The position numbers and the translations under genes were made by a program. Below, one piece after another: positions 55,061 through 64,000 of a stretch of DNA of 64,000 bases (position 1 is the stretch's first letter; each line of letters opens with the position of its first letter). Below the pieces are notes generated by a model. It saw nothing but the letters and a program-made list of their open reading frames with translations. It had not been told where the DNA came from and made no database searches. Location: positions 1-64,000 of the forward strand of contig NZ_SLVJ01000016.1 in NCBI RefSeq assembly GCF_004345325.1. The letters run 5' to 3'. Source of the stretch: Acinetobacter calcoaceticus. Its GTDB lineage: Bacteria; Pseudomonadota; Gammaproteobacteria; Pseudomonadales; Moraxellaceae.

Positions 55061-57751
55061 TTAACCGGTGTTGCGTAATCCGGCCGCGATCCCCGCAATA
55101 CTCACCATCAAGGCGTGATCTACAGGGGTGTGCTCAGCTTGACGCGTGGCCAGATAACCCCGACGCCGCTTCATTAATTCAGCTTGCAATAAATGTAGCG
55201 GTAGCAAATAAGGCTTACGCACTTTCATCGCCTGATCCAATACATCATTGGAACTCAGCAGTTTCGATTCACCTTTAATTGATAGCAGGGTTTGCACCGC
55301 ATCATGTAAACGCTGGCGCAATTCCACCCCGAGTGCTTTGAGTGACTCATCATCAGTGAGGTGGGCTTCATAATACAAAGCAATGTGGCGATCTGACTTA
55401 GACAACACCATTTCCAACATATCGATCAAGGTTTGGAAATACGGCCATTCAGTCAGCATTTCATCGAGTAGGGCTTTATCCCCTTGTTGAATCACTTGAT
55501 TGATCGCTGCACCAGTCCCCAACCATGCAGGCAGCATTAGGCGGATCTGTGTCCATGCAAATACCCATGGAATGGCGCGTAATGATTCAATGCCACCAGT
55601 GACTTTACGTTTTGCAGGGCGTGAACCTAGTGGTAGCATTTGTAATTCAAGTTCAGGGGTGACGGTACGCAGGTATTGTACAAAGTGCGGATTGTCACGA
55701 ACCGTTTGACGATAGACCTGCACCGACAGTTCAGTCATGCGATGCATCAGATCACGCCATTGTTGTTTCGGTTCTGGTGGTGGCAACAAGGTCGCTTCGA
55801 GGGTCGCAGCGGTATAAATTTCAAGGTTCTGCTGTGCGATCTGTGGTAGACCAAATTTAAAGCGGATCATCTCACCTTGTTCAGTGACGCGGATCGCGCC
55901 TGAGATCGAACCCGGTGGTTGGGAAAAGAGTGCTTGCTGAGTCGGCGCACCGCCACGGCTGATCGAGCCACCACGACCATGGAACAAGGTCAATTGAATA
56001 CCGTGTTGTTTGGCAATCGCCGTGAGTTGTTCTTGAGCGCGATACTGTGCCCAGTTGGCTGACATAAAGCCAGCATCTTTGGCCGAGTCCGAATAGCCGA
56101 TCATCACCTCATGTTTGCCCTGAATATGCTGTTTATACCAGTACATACTGAGTAGGGTATTCATGGTGCTGGCCGCGCCATCGAGATCTTTTAAGGTTTC
56201 AAATAATGGCACCACACGCAGCGGATGTTGAATCCCAGCTTCTTTTTGCAGCAACAATACCGACAATACATCACTTGGGTGTTCCGCCATGGAAATAATA
56301 TAGGCACCCAATGAGGCTTGTGGTTGTTCTGCCAGCATACGCATGGTGGCAAAGACTTCCTGCACATCAGGGTGTTCAATCAAGTTGTCTTGGGTGTCAT
56401 TTAAATGCTTTGGCAACAACGGACGTTTGCTTTGCAACTCTTGGAGCAGGAAGTTTTGTTTGGCCTGTTCAGTCCACGTTTCAAAGTTACCTAAGCCTAG
56501 ATATTCAGTGATCGCTGCAACAGCTTGACGATGACGACCGGATTCTTGACGGATATCCAGTTTGAGCAACTCGATCCCAAAGCAATTGACCCGATAGATA
56601 AAGTCCAACAAGCGACCATTGGCGATTTCAGGTAAATGGCAGTCCACCAAAGAACGGTGGCAGAGCAATAATGGGGCGAGCAATTCATCTTTATGGCGGA
56701 TGGTCTGCGCTGGATCGATGTCTGAGATCTTGCCTTGCAATTGATGTGCGAGCCAATCACGCGTCAGGCTGAGGCGCTGACGGGTTTCACGTAAATATTC
56801 ACGATAGGGTTCAGCATGATCAGCACCCAAAGCCTGCTTGAGTTCATCCGAGCAGGTTTGAATCGAGAGTTCCCAACGTAGATCTTCGATATCACGTAGA
56901 TAGAGATCGGCCGCTTTCCAGCGTGACAACCATAACACTTCTTGAGTGACGGTATGGGTCACATTGGGGTTGCCATCACGGTCACCCCCCATCCAAGAGG
57001 CAAAGCGAATCGGTGCGATATTCATCGGCAATGCTTGTGCGCAATGCGCTTGGGTCAATTCATCCAAGTTACGAATAAACTCGGGTACTGCATGCCACAA
57101 ACTTTGCTCAATGGTGGTAAAGCCCCATTTGGCTTCATCGACTGGGGTTGGACGATGTTGACGAATTTCATCGGTTTGCCATGCAGAACTGACCAGTTGT
57201 TTGAGTTGTTTCAGTACTTGATCGCGTTGTTTTGGTGTGAGTTTTTGTTGATCAAATTGAGACAAGCAATCATTGATGCCATCATATTTTTGGATCAAGG
57301 TACGGCGGCTGACTTCAGTCGGATGTGCAGTGAGGACTAACTCAATGTTGAGTTCGCAGATCTGTTGATAGAGCTCGGTACTTGAGATCTGTTGATTTTT
57401 AAATTTTTCAAATAGCGGTTCGAGTACATTCGGCGATGGCTGCTCAGGATCAGATTCGGCCTGACGACGGCTACGCACCACATGATATTGTTCAGCAATA
57501 TTGGCAAAGTTCAAAAAATGTGAAAATGCACGGGTCAGTGGCAAAATTTCAGCATCTTCTAGACTGAGGAACAGCGCTTCAAGTTGTTTTTCGGCTTCGA
57601 TCTGTCCATCACGCGCACCCTTAGATAAGGCACGAATTTGTTCAATCTGGTTAAACAAATCCTGACCTGCATGTTCCTTTAAGGTTTCACCCAACAGATT
57701 ACCCAGCAAACGTACATCTTCACGTAGAGGCGCATCAATTTGTTGAACCAT
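55061..57751 (-). CDS. ppc: Phosphoenolpyruvate carboxylase
   Basis: Ppc adds bicarbonate to phosphoenolpyruvate to make oxaloacetate for the TCA cycle. The protein has 896 residues. Catalytic pieces are ELVLTAHPTEVSRR (His), FASWMGGDRDGNPNV, MIGYSDSAKDAGFMSANW, LTLFHGRGGSISRGGAPT, and the C-terminal RNTG that closes the active and allosteric sites. The ATG at 57751 is behind AGGAGA at the right distance; an earlier ATG (57778) is less likely. It is monocistronic. Confidence 0.95.
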   Translation of the reverse strand: MVQQIDAPLREDVRLLGNLLGETLKEHAGQDLFNQIEQIRALSKGARDGQIEAEKQLEALFLSLEDAEILPLTRAFSHFLNFANIAEQYHVVRSRRQAESDPEQPSPNVLEPLFEKFKNQQISSTELYQQICELNIELVLTAHPTEVSRRTLIQKYDGINDCLSQFDQQKLTPKQRDQVLKQLKQLVSSAWQTDEIRQHRPTPVDEAKWGFTTIEQSLWHAVPEFIRNLDELTQAHCAQALPMNIAPIRFASWMGGDRDGNPNVTHTVTQEVLWLSRWKAADLYLRDIEDLRWELSIQTCSDELKQALGADHAEPYREYLRETRQRLSLTRDWLAHQLQGKISDIDPAQTIRHKDELLAPLLLCHRSLVDCHLPEIANGRLLDFIYRVNCFGIELLKLDIRQESGRHRQAVAAITEYLGLGNFETWTEQAKQNFLLQELQSKRPLLPKHLNDTQDNLIEHPDVQEVFATMRMLAEQPQASLGAYIISMAEHPSDVLSVLLLQKEAGIQHPLRVVPLFETLKDLDGAASTMNTLLSMYWYKQHIQGKHEVMIGYSDSAKDAGFMSANWAQYRAQEQLTAIAKQHGIQLTLFHGRGGSISRGGAPTQQALFSQPPGSISGAIRVTEQGEMIRFKFGLPQIAQQNLEIYTAATLEATLLPPPEPKQQWRDLMHRMTELSVQVYRQTVRDNPHFVQYLRTVTPELELQMLPLGSRPAKRKVTGGIESLRAIPWVFAWTQIRLMLPAWLGTGAAINQVIQQGDKALLDEMLTEWPYFQTLIDMLEMVLSKSDRHIALYYEAHLTDDESLKALGVELRQRLHDAVQTLLSIKGESKLLSSNDVLDQAMKVRKPYLLPLHLLQAELMKRRRGYLATRQAEHTPVDHALMVSIAGIAAGLRNTG

Positions 57752-57961
57752 ACCAAGTCTCCTTTCTTGTTGTCGCAAATGACTGATGTTGATAATGACT
57801 GATGTTATAAGTGATCAGTGTCAAACATTGGCTGTTGAACATCGATCATCTGACTTCTGAGCATGAATATAGCGTGAAAACATGACATTTCACGGAGTTT
57901 CATACAAAAGTCTGATCTTTGTTGTATGGCGATTTTCCTATATGTAACAACTCAAGCGGTT

Positions 57962-58666
57962 TTACTGTGCTGCTTTGGGATCGCTGGCATTTAAACTAGC
58001 ACACTCTGTCAGAGAATTTTGCCCATCAACCTGATATTTCAATAAAAATAATTCGATTGCATCCAAGATGATCTGCTGCAATTCAACCGCAGTGGGCAAT
58101 TCACGCATGCCCAACAGCACCTCATGATGGCGAATCCCCAACAGTAAGGTCAAAATCAGTGCGGTTTGTTTGTCGCTGTCATCTGCGCGGATAAACTGGT
58201 ATTCGATGGCTTGTTGGAAAAATTCGGCCCAGAGCAGGCGCATTCGGGTATGAGAGGCATTGTAAAACTGCTGTGACAATGGGTTCTTTTCCGCAGCCAA
58301 TTCCAGCAACAAATGCTCTAACTTAATCGCCTCTGGTAAATAAATCACGTTCAAAGCCAATTCACATGCCCGAAAAAAAGCTCGGCTAAACTGACTTTGT
58401 GCAGTGAGTTTAAACGGCTCAGTTTGCATCGAGGCTTCACAGGTGGCTTCGATTGCACAAATAAACAAATTTTCTTTGTCCTGAAAATGGTTGTAAACCG
58501 TGAGCTTGGTGACGCCTGCTTCTTTGGCAATCTGGTTCATACTTGAGCCATGGTAGCCCGATTTTAGAAAAACTGACTTGGCAGCCTCCAAAATCTGTTT
58601 ACGTTTTTCAAGGTCCTTAGGACGTCCAACAGTCGTTTTCAAATTTGAGTCCAAAAAATATTTCAC
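57962..58666 (-). CDS. TetR-family repressor of the RND efflux operon
   Basis: About 234 residues. The N-terminal helix-turn-helix (KRKQILEAAKSVFLKSGYHGSSMNQIAKEAGVTKLTVYNHFQDKENLF) is standard TetR; the C-terminal domain is of the AefR-like type. The frame starts at a GTG (58666), and TTG at 58642 would begin directly at KTTVGRPKDLEKR. It is divergent from the efflux genes, with a palindrome between them. Such repressors release DNA when they bind an efflux substrate. Confidence 0.85.
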   Translation of the reverse strand: MKYFLDSNLKTTVGRPKDLEKRKQILEAAKSVFLKSGYHGSSMNQIAKEAGVTKLTVYNHFQDKENLFICAIEATCEASMQTEPFKLTAQSQFSRAFFRACELALNVIYLPEAIKLEHLLLELAAEKNPLSQQFYNASHTRMRLLWAEFFQQAIEYQFIRADDSDKQTALILTLLLGIRHHEVLLGMRELPTAVELQQIILDAIELFLLKYQVDGQNSLTECASLNASDPKAAQ

Positions 58667-58694
58667 ACGTGCTTGAAGAAAAATTATTAATTAT

Positions 58695-58710
58695 TGTACT
58701 ATGCGGTACA
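58695..58710. promoter_or_regulatory. TetR-type operator between regulator and efflux operon
   Basis: TGTAC-N6-GTACA is a perfect inverted repeat that extends to TAAT-type arms on both sides (about 58686-58717). It lies 29 bp from the repressor gene and 77 bp from the adaptor gene, the usual place for a site that represses both. Confidence 0.6.
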
Positions 58711-58786
58711 TTAATTGCTGTAACTTAAGTAAATCAATATCGCTGTATTGTGCCCGAAAAAAAGCATCTGAATAAGAGCAACGCTT

Positions 58787-59914
58787 ATGAGTATATTAAA
58801 AACCACCGTTTTGAGCATGTTTATCGTGTGTAGTGTGACGCTGATGGGGTGTAGTCAGAAAATTGACGAGACCGAACAGATTCCCTATGTGATGGTGGTA
58901 CAGCCCAACACCTCGCTCAATGAACAACAAAGTTATGCAGGTGAAGTACAGGCCAGACAACAAACGGCTCTGGCCTTTCGAGTTGCCGGACAGATTACCG
59001 ACCGCTATGTCAATGTCGGTGATCGGGTCAAAGTCGGACAAGTTTTGGCGAAGCTCGATGTCAAAGATGCGCAACTACAACTCAATTCGGCCAAGGCACA
59101 ACTGGAAAGTGCCCAGTCCTCAGCCAATATCGCTGCGGAAGAATACAAACGCTTTCAACAACTCCTTCCGATCAACGCCGTGAGTCGTTCACAGCATGAT
59201 GCCGTGAAAAATCAATTAGAAGCCGCACAGGCCAGCTTAAAACAAGCCCAATCCAATTATGCTGTCAGCGCCAATCAAACTGCTTATAACCAATTGGTGG
59301 CCAATAAAAATGGGGTGATCACCGAACGTAATATCGAAATTGGTCAAGTGATTGCCGCAGGTCAAGCGGCCTATCAACTGGCGATTGATGGCGATCGTGA
59401 AGTGGTGATTGGCGTACCTGAACAAGCGGTCAATCAAATCAAAGTCGGACGTGATGCTTGGGTCACACTATGGTCCAATCCAGACGATAAATTTGCAGCC
59501 TATGTACGTGAGATTTCACCTGCAGCAGACAGTTCACGTACTTTTAGCGTCAAAGTGGCACTCAAAGAAGGGCAGGGCAACATTCAGATCGGACAAAGCG
59601 CACGGGTCTACTTTGATCGCCAAAATGACAATGTACTCAGTGTTCCCTTATCCAGTGTCTCTGCAAATCAACAGCAAGCCTATGTTTGGACTGTGAACAG
59701 TAATCAGACCATTCGTAAAGTTCCTGTCACGCTGGGTGCCTATGGTCGCGATCGCGTGCCCGTGACCCAAGGCTTAACTGCGCAAGATTGGGTGGTGGTC
59801 GGTGGAGTGCATTTACTCCGTGAGCAACAAAAAATTCATCCAGTTGATCGTGACAACCGTGCGGTCAACGTCAAAGCGGTGCAGCGCAGCCCACAGTCGG
59901 GAGCGCAGCCATGA
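58787..59914 (+). CDS. RND efflux periplasmic adaptor (membrane-fusion lipoprotein)
   Basis: A 375-residue adaptor. The signal peptide ends in the lipobox LMGCS, so it is lipid-anchored in the inner membrane. A beta-barrel and lipoyl-like domain (QTALAFRVAGQITDRYVNVGDRVKVGQVLAKLD), a helical hairpin (AQLQLNSAKAQLESAQSSANIAAEEYKRF...), and a closing barrel follow. It links the RND pump to an outer-membrane channel. It overlaps the pump gene by 4 bp. Confidence 0.88.
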   Translation: MSILKTTVLSMFIVCSVTLMGCSQKIDETEQIPYVMVVQPNTSLNEQQSYAGEVQARQQTALAFRVAGQITDRYVNVGDRVKVGQVLAKLDVKDAQLQLNSAKAQLESAQSSANIAAEEYKRFQQLLPINAVSRSQHDAVKNQLEAAQASLKQAQSNYAVSANQTAYNQLVANKNGVITERNIEIGQVIAAGQAAYQLAIDGDREVVIGVPEQAVNQIKVGRDAWVTLWSNPDDKFAAYVREISPAADSSRTFSVKVALKEGQGNIQIGQSARVYFDRQNDNVLSVPLSSVSANQQQAYVWTVNSNQTIRKVPVTLGAYGRDRVPVTQGLTAQDWVVVGGVHLLREQQKIHPVDRDNRAVNVKAVQRSPQSGAQP

Positions 59915-62900
59915 ACTTTAACTTGTCTGAATGGGCACTGAAAAACAAAGGTCTGATCCTGTATTGCATGATCTTAATGGCCATTGTCGGTGGGGTGTCC
60001 TACTCGAAATTATCCCAAAGTGAAGACCCGCCTTTTACTTTCAAAGCCATGGTGGTGCAGACCTATTGGCCGGGTGCGACTGCAGAAGAAGTCTCGCTAC
60101 AGGTCACCGATCGTATCGAGAAAGAGTTGATGCGCACTGGACTGTATGACCGCATCATTGCCTATTCGCGTCCTGGTGAATCTATGGTGACCTTTATCGC
60201 CAAGGACTCACTCAAGTCAAATCAAGTACCTGATGTCTGGTATCAGGTGCGTAAACGAGTCGGGGACATCAAGGGTCAATTGCCAAGTGGGGTGCAAGGG
60301 CCATTTTTTAATGATGAATTTGGCGACACCTTCGGCAATATCTTTGTCTTGACCGGCAAAGATTATGACTACGCGGTGCTGAAAGAATATGCCGACCGTC
60401 TGCAACTACAGCTACAACGGGTTAAAGATGTCGGGAAGGTGGATTTGATTGGTCTGCAAGATCAAAAAATCTGGATCGAAATCTCCAACACCAAAGCAGC
60501 CCAACTGGGTATCCCGGTAACATCGATCCAACAAGCACTACAACAACAAAATGCCATCGCCAGTGCAGGTTTTTTTGAGACCCCGAGTGATCGAATCCAG
60601 ATTCGGGTCAGTGGTCAATTACACAGTGTTGAAGACCTGAAAAAAATGCCGCTGTTGATCGGTGGTCGCACTTTACAACTGGCCGATGTGGCTGAGGTCT
60701 ATCGAGGTTTTAGTGATCCCGCTCAACCGCGTATGCGCTTTATGGGCGAAAACGGTATTGGCATTGCAGTCTCTATGCGCAAGGGCGGCGATATCATTGC
60801 CCTCGGTAAGAACATCGAAGCTGAATTTAAAACCTTGCAAAGCAGCCTGCCCCTAGGCATGCAATTGCAAAAAGTCTCTGATCAGCCTGTGGCGGTACAG
60901 CGCAGTATTCACGAATTCATCCAAGTCTTGGCCGAAGCGGTGATTATCGTGCTGTTGGTGAGTTTTTTCTCACTGGGCTTCCGTACTGGATTGGTGGTGG
61001 CATTTTCCATACCCTTGGTTTTGGCGATGACCTTTGCAGGCATGAGCCTGTTTGATGTCGGCCTACACAAAATTTCCTTGGGGGCGCTGATCTTGGCGCT
61101 GGGACTGCTGGTGGACGATGCCATTATCGCCGTGGAGATGATGGCCATCAAAATGGAGCAGGGCTATAGTCGGCTTGAAGCGGCAGGCTTTATGTGGAAA
61201 ACCACGGCCTTTCCAATGCTGACAGGGACTTTGATCACCGCAGCAGGCTTTTTGCCGATTGCCACTGCGGCCTCAGGTACAGGTGAATATACCCGTTCAA
61301 TTTTCCAAGTGGTGACCATCGCTTTGGTGGTGTCTTGGTTTGCAGCCGTGTTATTTGTGCCGTATTTGGGCGATAAATTACTGCCCGATTATCAAAAAAC
61401 CACACCACGTATTCGTTGGTATGTGCGTTTATATGCGCGTCTGCGTAAACGCCCTGAACCGCAAGCCCCTGCACATCTGCCTGATCAACATATCGATCCG
61501 TATCAGAGTCGTTTTTATCAAAAATTTAGAGCCATGGTTGGGTGGTGCCTGGGACATCGCATCATCGTGATCGGCATTACGATCGCGTTGTTTGTTGGTT
61601 CAGTGCTGATGTTTAAAGTGGTTCCGCAACAATTTTTCCCACCTTCTAATCGTACCGAAATTTTGGTTGATCTCAAGCTTGAAGAAGGCGCTTCATTAAT
61701 GGCGACTGAACAAGCGGTGAAAAAGGTCGAGCAATTTCTATCCAAACAAAAAGGCATCGACAACTATGTGGCCTATGTGGGTACGGGGTCGCCGCGCTTT
61801 TATCTACCCCTTGATCAACAACTGCCACAAGCCAGTTTTGCCCAGTTTGTGGTACTCGCCACTTCTTTAGATGACCGTAATGAGATCCGTAAATCACTGG
61901 ATGATCAGATCCGTAAACTGTTGCCTGAAGTCAGAACCCGGGTAACTTTGTTGGAAAATGGCCCACCGGTCGGTTATCCAATTCAGTATCGTATCTCTGG
62001 TGAGGATTTAAATACCGTTCGTCTCTGGGCGCAACGAGTTGCCAAAGTGGTGAGTGACAACCCAAACAACAGCAATGTCCATCTGGATTGGGGGGAGCCT
62101 AGCAAGATCATTTCTCTGGAGATTGACCAAGATCGCGCCAGACAAATGGGTGTATCCAGCGTTGATGTGGCGAACTTTTTAAACAGTTCGATTTCCGGTG
62201 CGGTGATTAACCAATACCGTGAAAAGCGTGAATTGATTGATATCCGTTTACGCGGTGATCAAGCAGAACGTGTTGATGTGGCTTCTTTATCGAGTTTGGC
62301 GGTGCCGACCAGTCAGGGTAAAAGTGTGCCTTTGGCGCAGATTGCCAATATTCAATACAAATTTGAAGATGGTTTGATCTGGCACCGTAACCGTTTACCG
62401 ACCATTACCGTACGTGCAGATGTACGCACAAAACTTCAACCCGCAACCGTCGTTAATGAAATGGCGGAGCCAATGCAACAACTGCGAGCTGAATTACCGA
62501 GTGGTTATTTAATCGAAATGGGCGGTACAGTTGAAGAATCGGCCAAGGGACAGTCCTCTGTTAACGCAGGTATGCCGTTATTTTTGGCGGTGGTATTTAC
62601 CTTGTTGATGATCCAACTGCGCAGTATGGCGCGTTCCTTTATCGTATTTTTGACCGCACCTCTAGGGCTAATTGGTGTAGTTTTATTTTTATTATTGTTT
62701 AACAAACCCTTTGGTTTTGTCGCTATGCTTGGCACAATTGCATTATCAGGTATGATTATGCGCAATTCGTTGATCCTGATTGACCAGATCGAACAAGATA
62801 TCCGCGCAGGTCATGACCCTTGGAACGCCATCTTAGACGCCACCGTTCGCCGTTGTAGACCAATTATATTGACCGCCTTGGCTGCGGTACTCGCGATGAT

Positions 62901-63045
62901 TCCGTTATCGCGAAGTATTTTCTTTGGTCCTATGGCTGTGGCGATTATGGGTGGCTTGATAATCGCAACTATGCTGACGCTGTTTTTCTTACCCGCCCTG
63001 TATGCCACGTGGTTTAAGGTGAAAAAACAAGAGATTAATACTTAG
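59911..63045 (+). CDS. RND multidrug efflux permease
   Basis: A 1044-residue proton-driven inner-membrane pump of the HAE-RND type. The twelve helices have the usual layout, with large periplasmic loops after TM1 and TM7. The proton-relay aspartates are in LGLLVDDAIIAVEMM (TM4), and the opening helix is LILYCMILMAIVGGVSYSKL. It carries the family's FPxLP-like, GATAEEV and SEDPPFTFKAM features typical of the TriC/MexK-like branch. No outer-membrane channel gene follows, so it must share a TolC-like channel from elsewhere. Confidence 0.9.
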   Translation: MNFNLSEWALKNKGLILYCMILMAIVGGVSYSKLSQSEDPPFTFKAMVVQTYWPGATAEEVSLQVTDRIEKELMRTGLYDRIIAYSRPGESMVTFIAKDSLKSNQVPDVWYQVRKRVGDIKGQLPSGVQGPFFNDEFGDTFGNIFVLTGKDYDYAVLKEYADRLQLQLQRVKDVGKVDLIGLQDQKIWIEISNTKAAQLGIPVTSIQQALQQQNAIASAGFFETPSDRIQIRVSGQLHSVEDLKKMPLLIGGRTLQLADVAEVYRGFSDPAQPRMRFMGENGIGIAVSMRKGGDIIALGKNIEAEFKTLQSSLPLGMQLQKVSDQPVAVQRSIHEFIQVLAEAVIIVLLVSFFSLGFRTGLVVAFSIPLVLAMTFAGMSLFDVGLHKISLGALILALGLLVDDAIIAVEMMAIKMEQGYSRLEAAGFMWKTTAFPMLTGTLITAAGFLPIATAASGTGEYTRSIFQVVTIALVVSWFAAVLFVPYLGDKLLPDYQKTTPRIRWYVRLYARLRKRPEPQAPAHLPDQHIDPYQSRFYQKFRAMVGWCLGHRIIVIGITIALFVGSVLMFKVVPQQFFPPSNRTEILVDLKLEEGASLMATEQAVKKVEQFLSKQKGIDNYVAYVGTGSPRFYLPLDQQLPQASFAQFVVLATSLDDRNEIRKSLDDQIRKLLPEVRTRVTLLENGPPVGYPIQYRISGEDLNTVRLWAQRVAKVVSDNPNNSNVHLDWGEPSKIISLEIDQDRARQMGVSSVDVANFLNSSISGAVINQYREKRELIDIRLRGDQAERVDVASLSSLAVPTSQGKSVPLAQIANIQYKFEDGLIWHRNRLPTITVRADVRTKLQPATVVNEMAEPMQQLRAELPSGYLIEMGGTVEESAKGQSSVNAGMPLFLAVVFTLLMIQLRSMARSFIVFLTAPLGLIGVVLFLLLFNKPFGFVAMLGTIALSGMIMRNSLILIDQIEQDIRAGHDPWNAILDATVRRCRPIILTALAAVLAMIPLSRSIFFGPMAVAIMGGLIIATMLTLFFLPALYATWFKVKKQEINT

Positions 63046-63182
63046 TTTTTTTTGCGATTTTTAGGTGCGAAATATTGAAAAAAACAATATAGTAGCACCT
63101 AATCATTAACAGAAAATAACACTTGGAATTTCATTGCAGAATATTGATAAAGCTGGCAGTGAATTGAGGTAAAAAAACATCC

Positions 63183-63560
63183 ATGGGGCAAGATAATTTA
63201 AAACAACATCGACGTTATATTTCTATATCGTATGTATGCATGTTTCTTGCATTGTTTACCATTGTGAGCGCAGTCATTTCTTATTGGCTGTCCCGTAAAG
63301 TGGTATATGTTGACAATGCAGAAGTCTGGATTCAGGCTCAAGCGTTGTGGGTCATGCGCAATGTCGTCATGTTTATGCTTCTTGCTGCGTTTGCATCACT
63401 TTGGTTTATCCCATTGTTTTTCTTTTATTGGGATAGCATTTTGTGGGTCAAAGCCTGTACGGTAATTGGCGTTATCTTTAGCGCTGTCGCGTGGTTATAT
63501 CTTTTAAATGCCTGTCTAAAGGGCTTTAGCAAATTTATTAAAAATAAAGCCGTGTACTAA
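63183..63560 (+). CDS. Membrane protein before dnaJ, unknown
   Basis: A 125-residue protein with three to four hydrophobic segments (YVCMFLALFTIVSAVISYWL, VMRNVVMFMLLAAFASLWFIPLFFFYW, VIGVIFSAVAWLYLL) and a basic C-terminus. No family is recognised. GAGG precedes the ATG by about 14 bp. It lies between the efflux operon and dnaJ and may be independent of both. Confidence 0.6.
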   Translation: MGQDNLKQHRRYISISYVCMFLALFTIVSAVISYWLSRKVVYVDNAEVWIQAQALWVMRNVVMFMLLAAFASLWFIPLFFFYWDSILWVKACTVIGVIFSAVAWLYLLNACLKGFSKFIKNKAVY

Positions 63561-63651
63561 TTTTTTTATTTTTCTGCTTGTAAATTGATACCTCTACCCC
63601 CACGTTAGTTCGCAGTAAACTAAAATCAGATTCTGTGGAGCATCGCCAGTT

Positions 63652-64000
63652 ATGGCTAAACGTGATTATTATGAGGTTTTGGGTGTATCCAAATCCGCTA
63701 GTGATGATGAAATTAAAAAGGCCTACCGTAAGTTGGCGATGAAATATCATCCAGACCGTAACCCTGACAACCCTGAAGCCGAAGATAAGTTCAAAGAAGC
63801 TGCTGAGGCTTATGAGGTCTTATCCGACGGTGATAAACGCAGCATGTATGATCGTATGGGTCATGGCGCGTTTGAAAATGGCGGTGGTGGCGGTGGCTTT
63901 GGTGGTCAAGGCGGCTTTAGCGCTGAAGATATCTTTAGCCAATTTGGCGATATCTTTGGTGGTGCATTTGGCGGCGGCGGTGGTCGTGGTCAACAACAGC
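63652..64000 (+). CDS. dnaJ: Chaperone DnaJ, 5' part
   Basis: The first 116 codons of DnaJ. The J-domain ([36 protein letters not shown]) is complete with the HPD motif that stimulates DnaK ATPase, and is followed by the start of the Gly/Phe-rich linker ([22 protein letters not shown]). The window ends in the linker, so the zinc-finger and substrate-binding domains are outside. dnaK is not adjacent. Confidence 0.97.
   Translation, partial: MAKRDYYEVLGVSKSASDDEIKKAYRKLAMKYHPDRNPDNPEAEDKFKEAAEAYEVLSDGDKRSMYDRMGHGAFENGGGGGGFGGQGGFSAEDIFSQFGDIFGGAFGGGGGRGQQQ

Noticed and set aside
1..64000. CRISPR arrays, tRNA genes or a replication origin
   Set aside because: No regularly spaced repeats, no tRNA cloverleaf with a T-loop GTTCRANNC, and no DnaA-box cluster were noticed.

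Overview
The window is a stretch of bacterial chromosome, almost certainly from Acinetobacter or a close relative in the Moraxellaceae. This is inferred from gene content: an oxygen-linked MesX/MesD methionine synthase set, RsmB and Fmt with Fmt opening directly on its catalytic domain, a TIGR04219 outer-membrane protein, a fused indolepyruvate:ferredoxin oxidoreductase, dnaJ without dnaK beside it, and moderately low GC. It opens in the 3' end of a 5S rRNA gene and closes inside dnaJ.

Layout. 1-8 kb: 5S rRNA end, an unknown membrane protein, a lytic transglycosylase lipoprotein, a SWIM/SNF2 helicase, a PerM-type permease and an outer-membrane barrel. Between the helicase and the permease lies what looks like a complete GacA-controlled, CsrA/RsmA-titrating small RNA gene. 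8-16 kb: a LysR/MFS divergent pair, a DUF1287 protein, a MetP/MetS-type sodium symporter with its 36-residue subunit, then rsmB-fmt. 16-22 kb: a frameshifted Abi_2 (HEPN) gene behind a possible structured RNA, a lipoprotein, an Imm26-like protein, a 27-residue membrane ORF, an AhpD-like enzyme with a palindromic operator, and TetR and LysR regulators. 22-26 kb: the indolepyruvate oxidoreductase.

25.9-30.9 kb is an accessory cassette bounded by a perfect 71-bp inverted repeat. It holds two small membrane proteins, a decayed transposase, a toxin-antitoxin pair with its operator, and an AT-rich two-gene unit (an AAA ATPase with DUF3696-like ends plus a protein with TOPRIM-like acidic motifs). 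It looks like a defence cassette. 31-34 kb: mesX, mesD and a flavin reductase. 34-47 kb: a lysozyme inhibitor, a BrnA-like gene broken by an amber codon, ilvD, a tandem thioredoxin-like protein, a chorismate mutase, transporters with their regulators, and aqpZ. 47-58 kb: a DUF389 protein, several lipoproteins and small unknowns, a WYL regulator, a uracil permease and ppc. 58-63 kb: a TetR-controlled RND efflux operon without its outer-membrane channel, then dnaJ.

Most of the window is ordinary metabolism, transport and regulation. The parts most worth a second look are the Gac/Rsm-type small RNA (5.83-6.03 kb), the repeat-bounded ATPase/TOPRIM-like cassette, and the Abi_2 locus with its upstream hairpin RNA.
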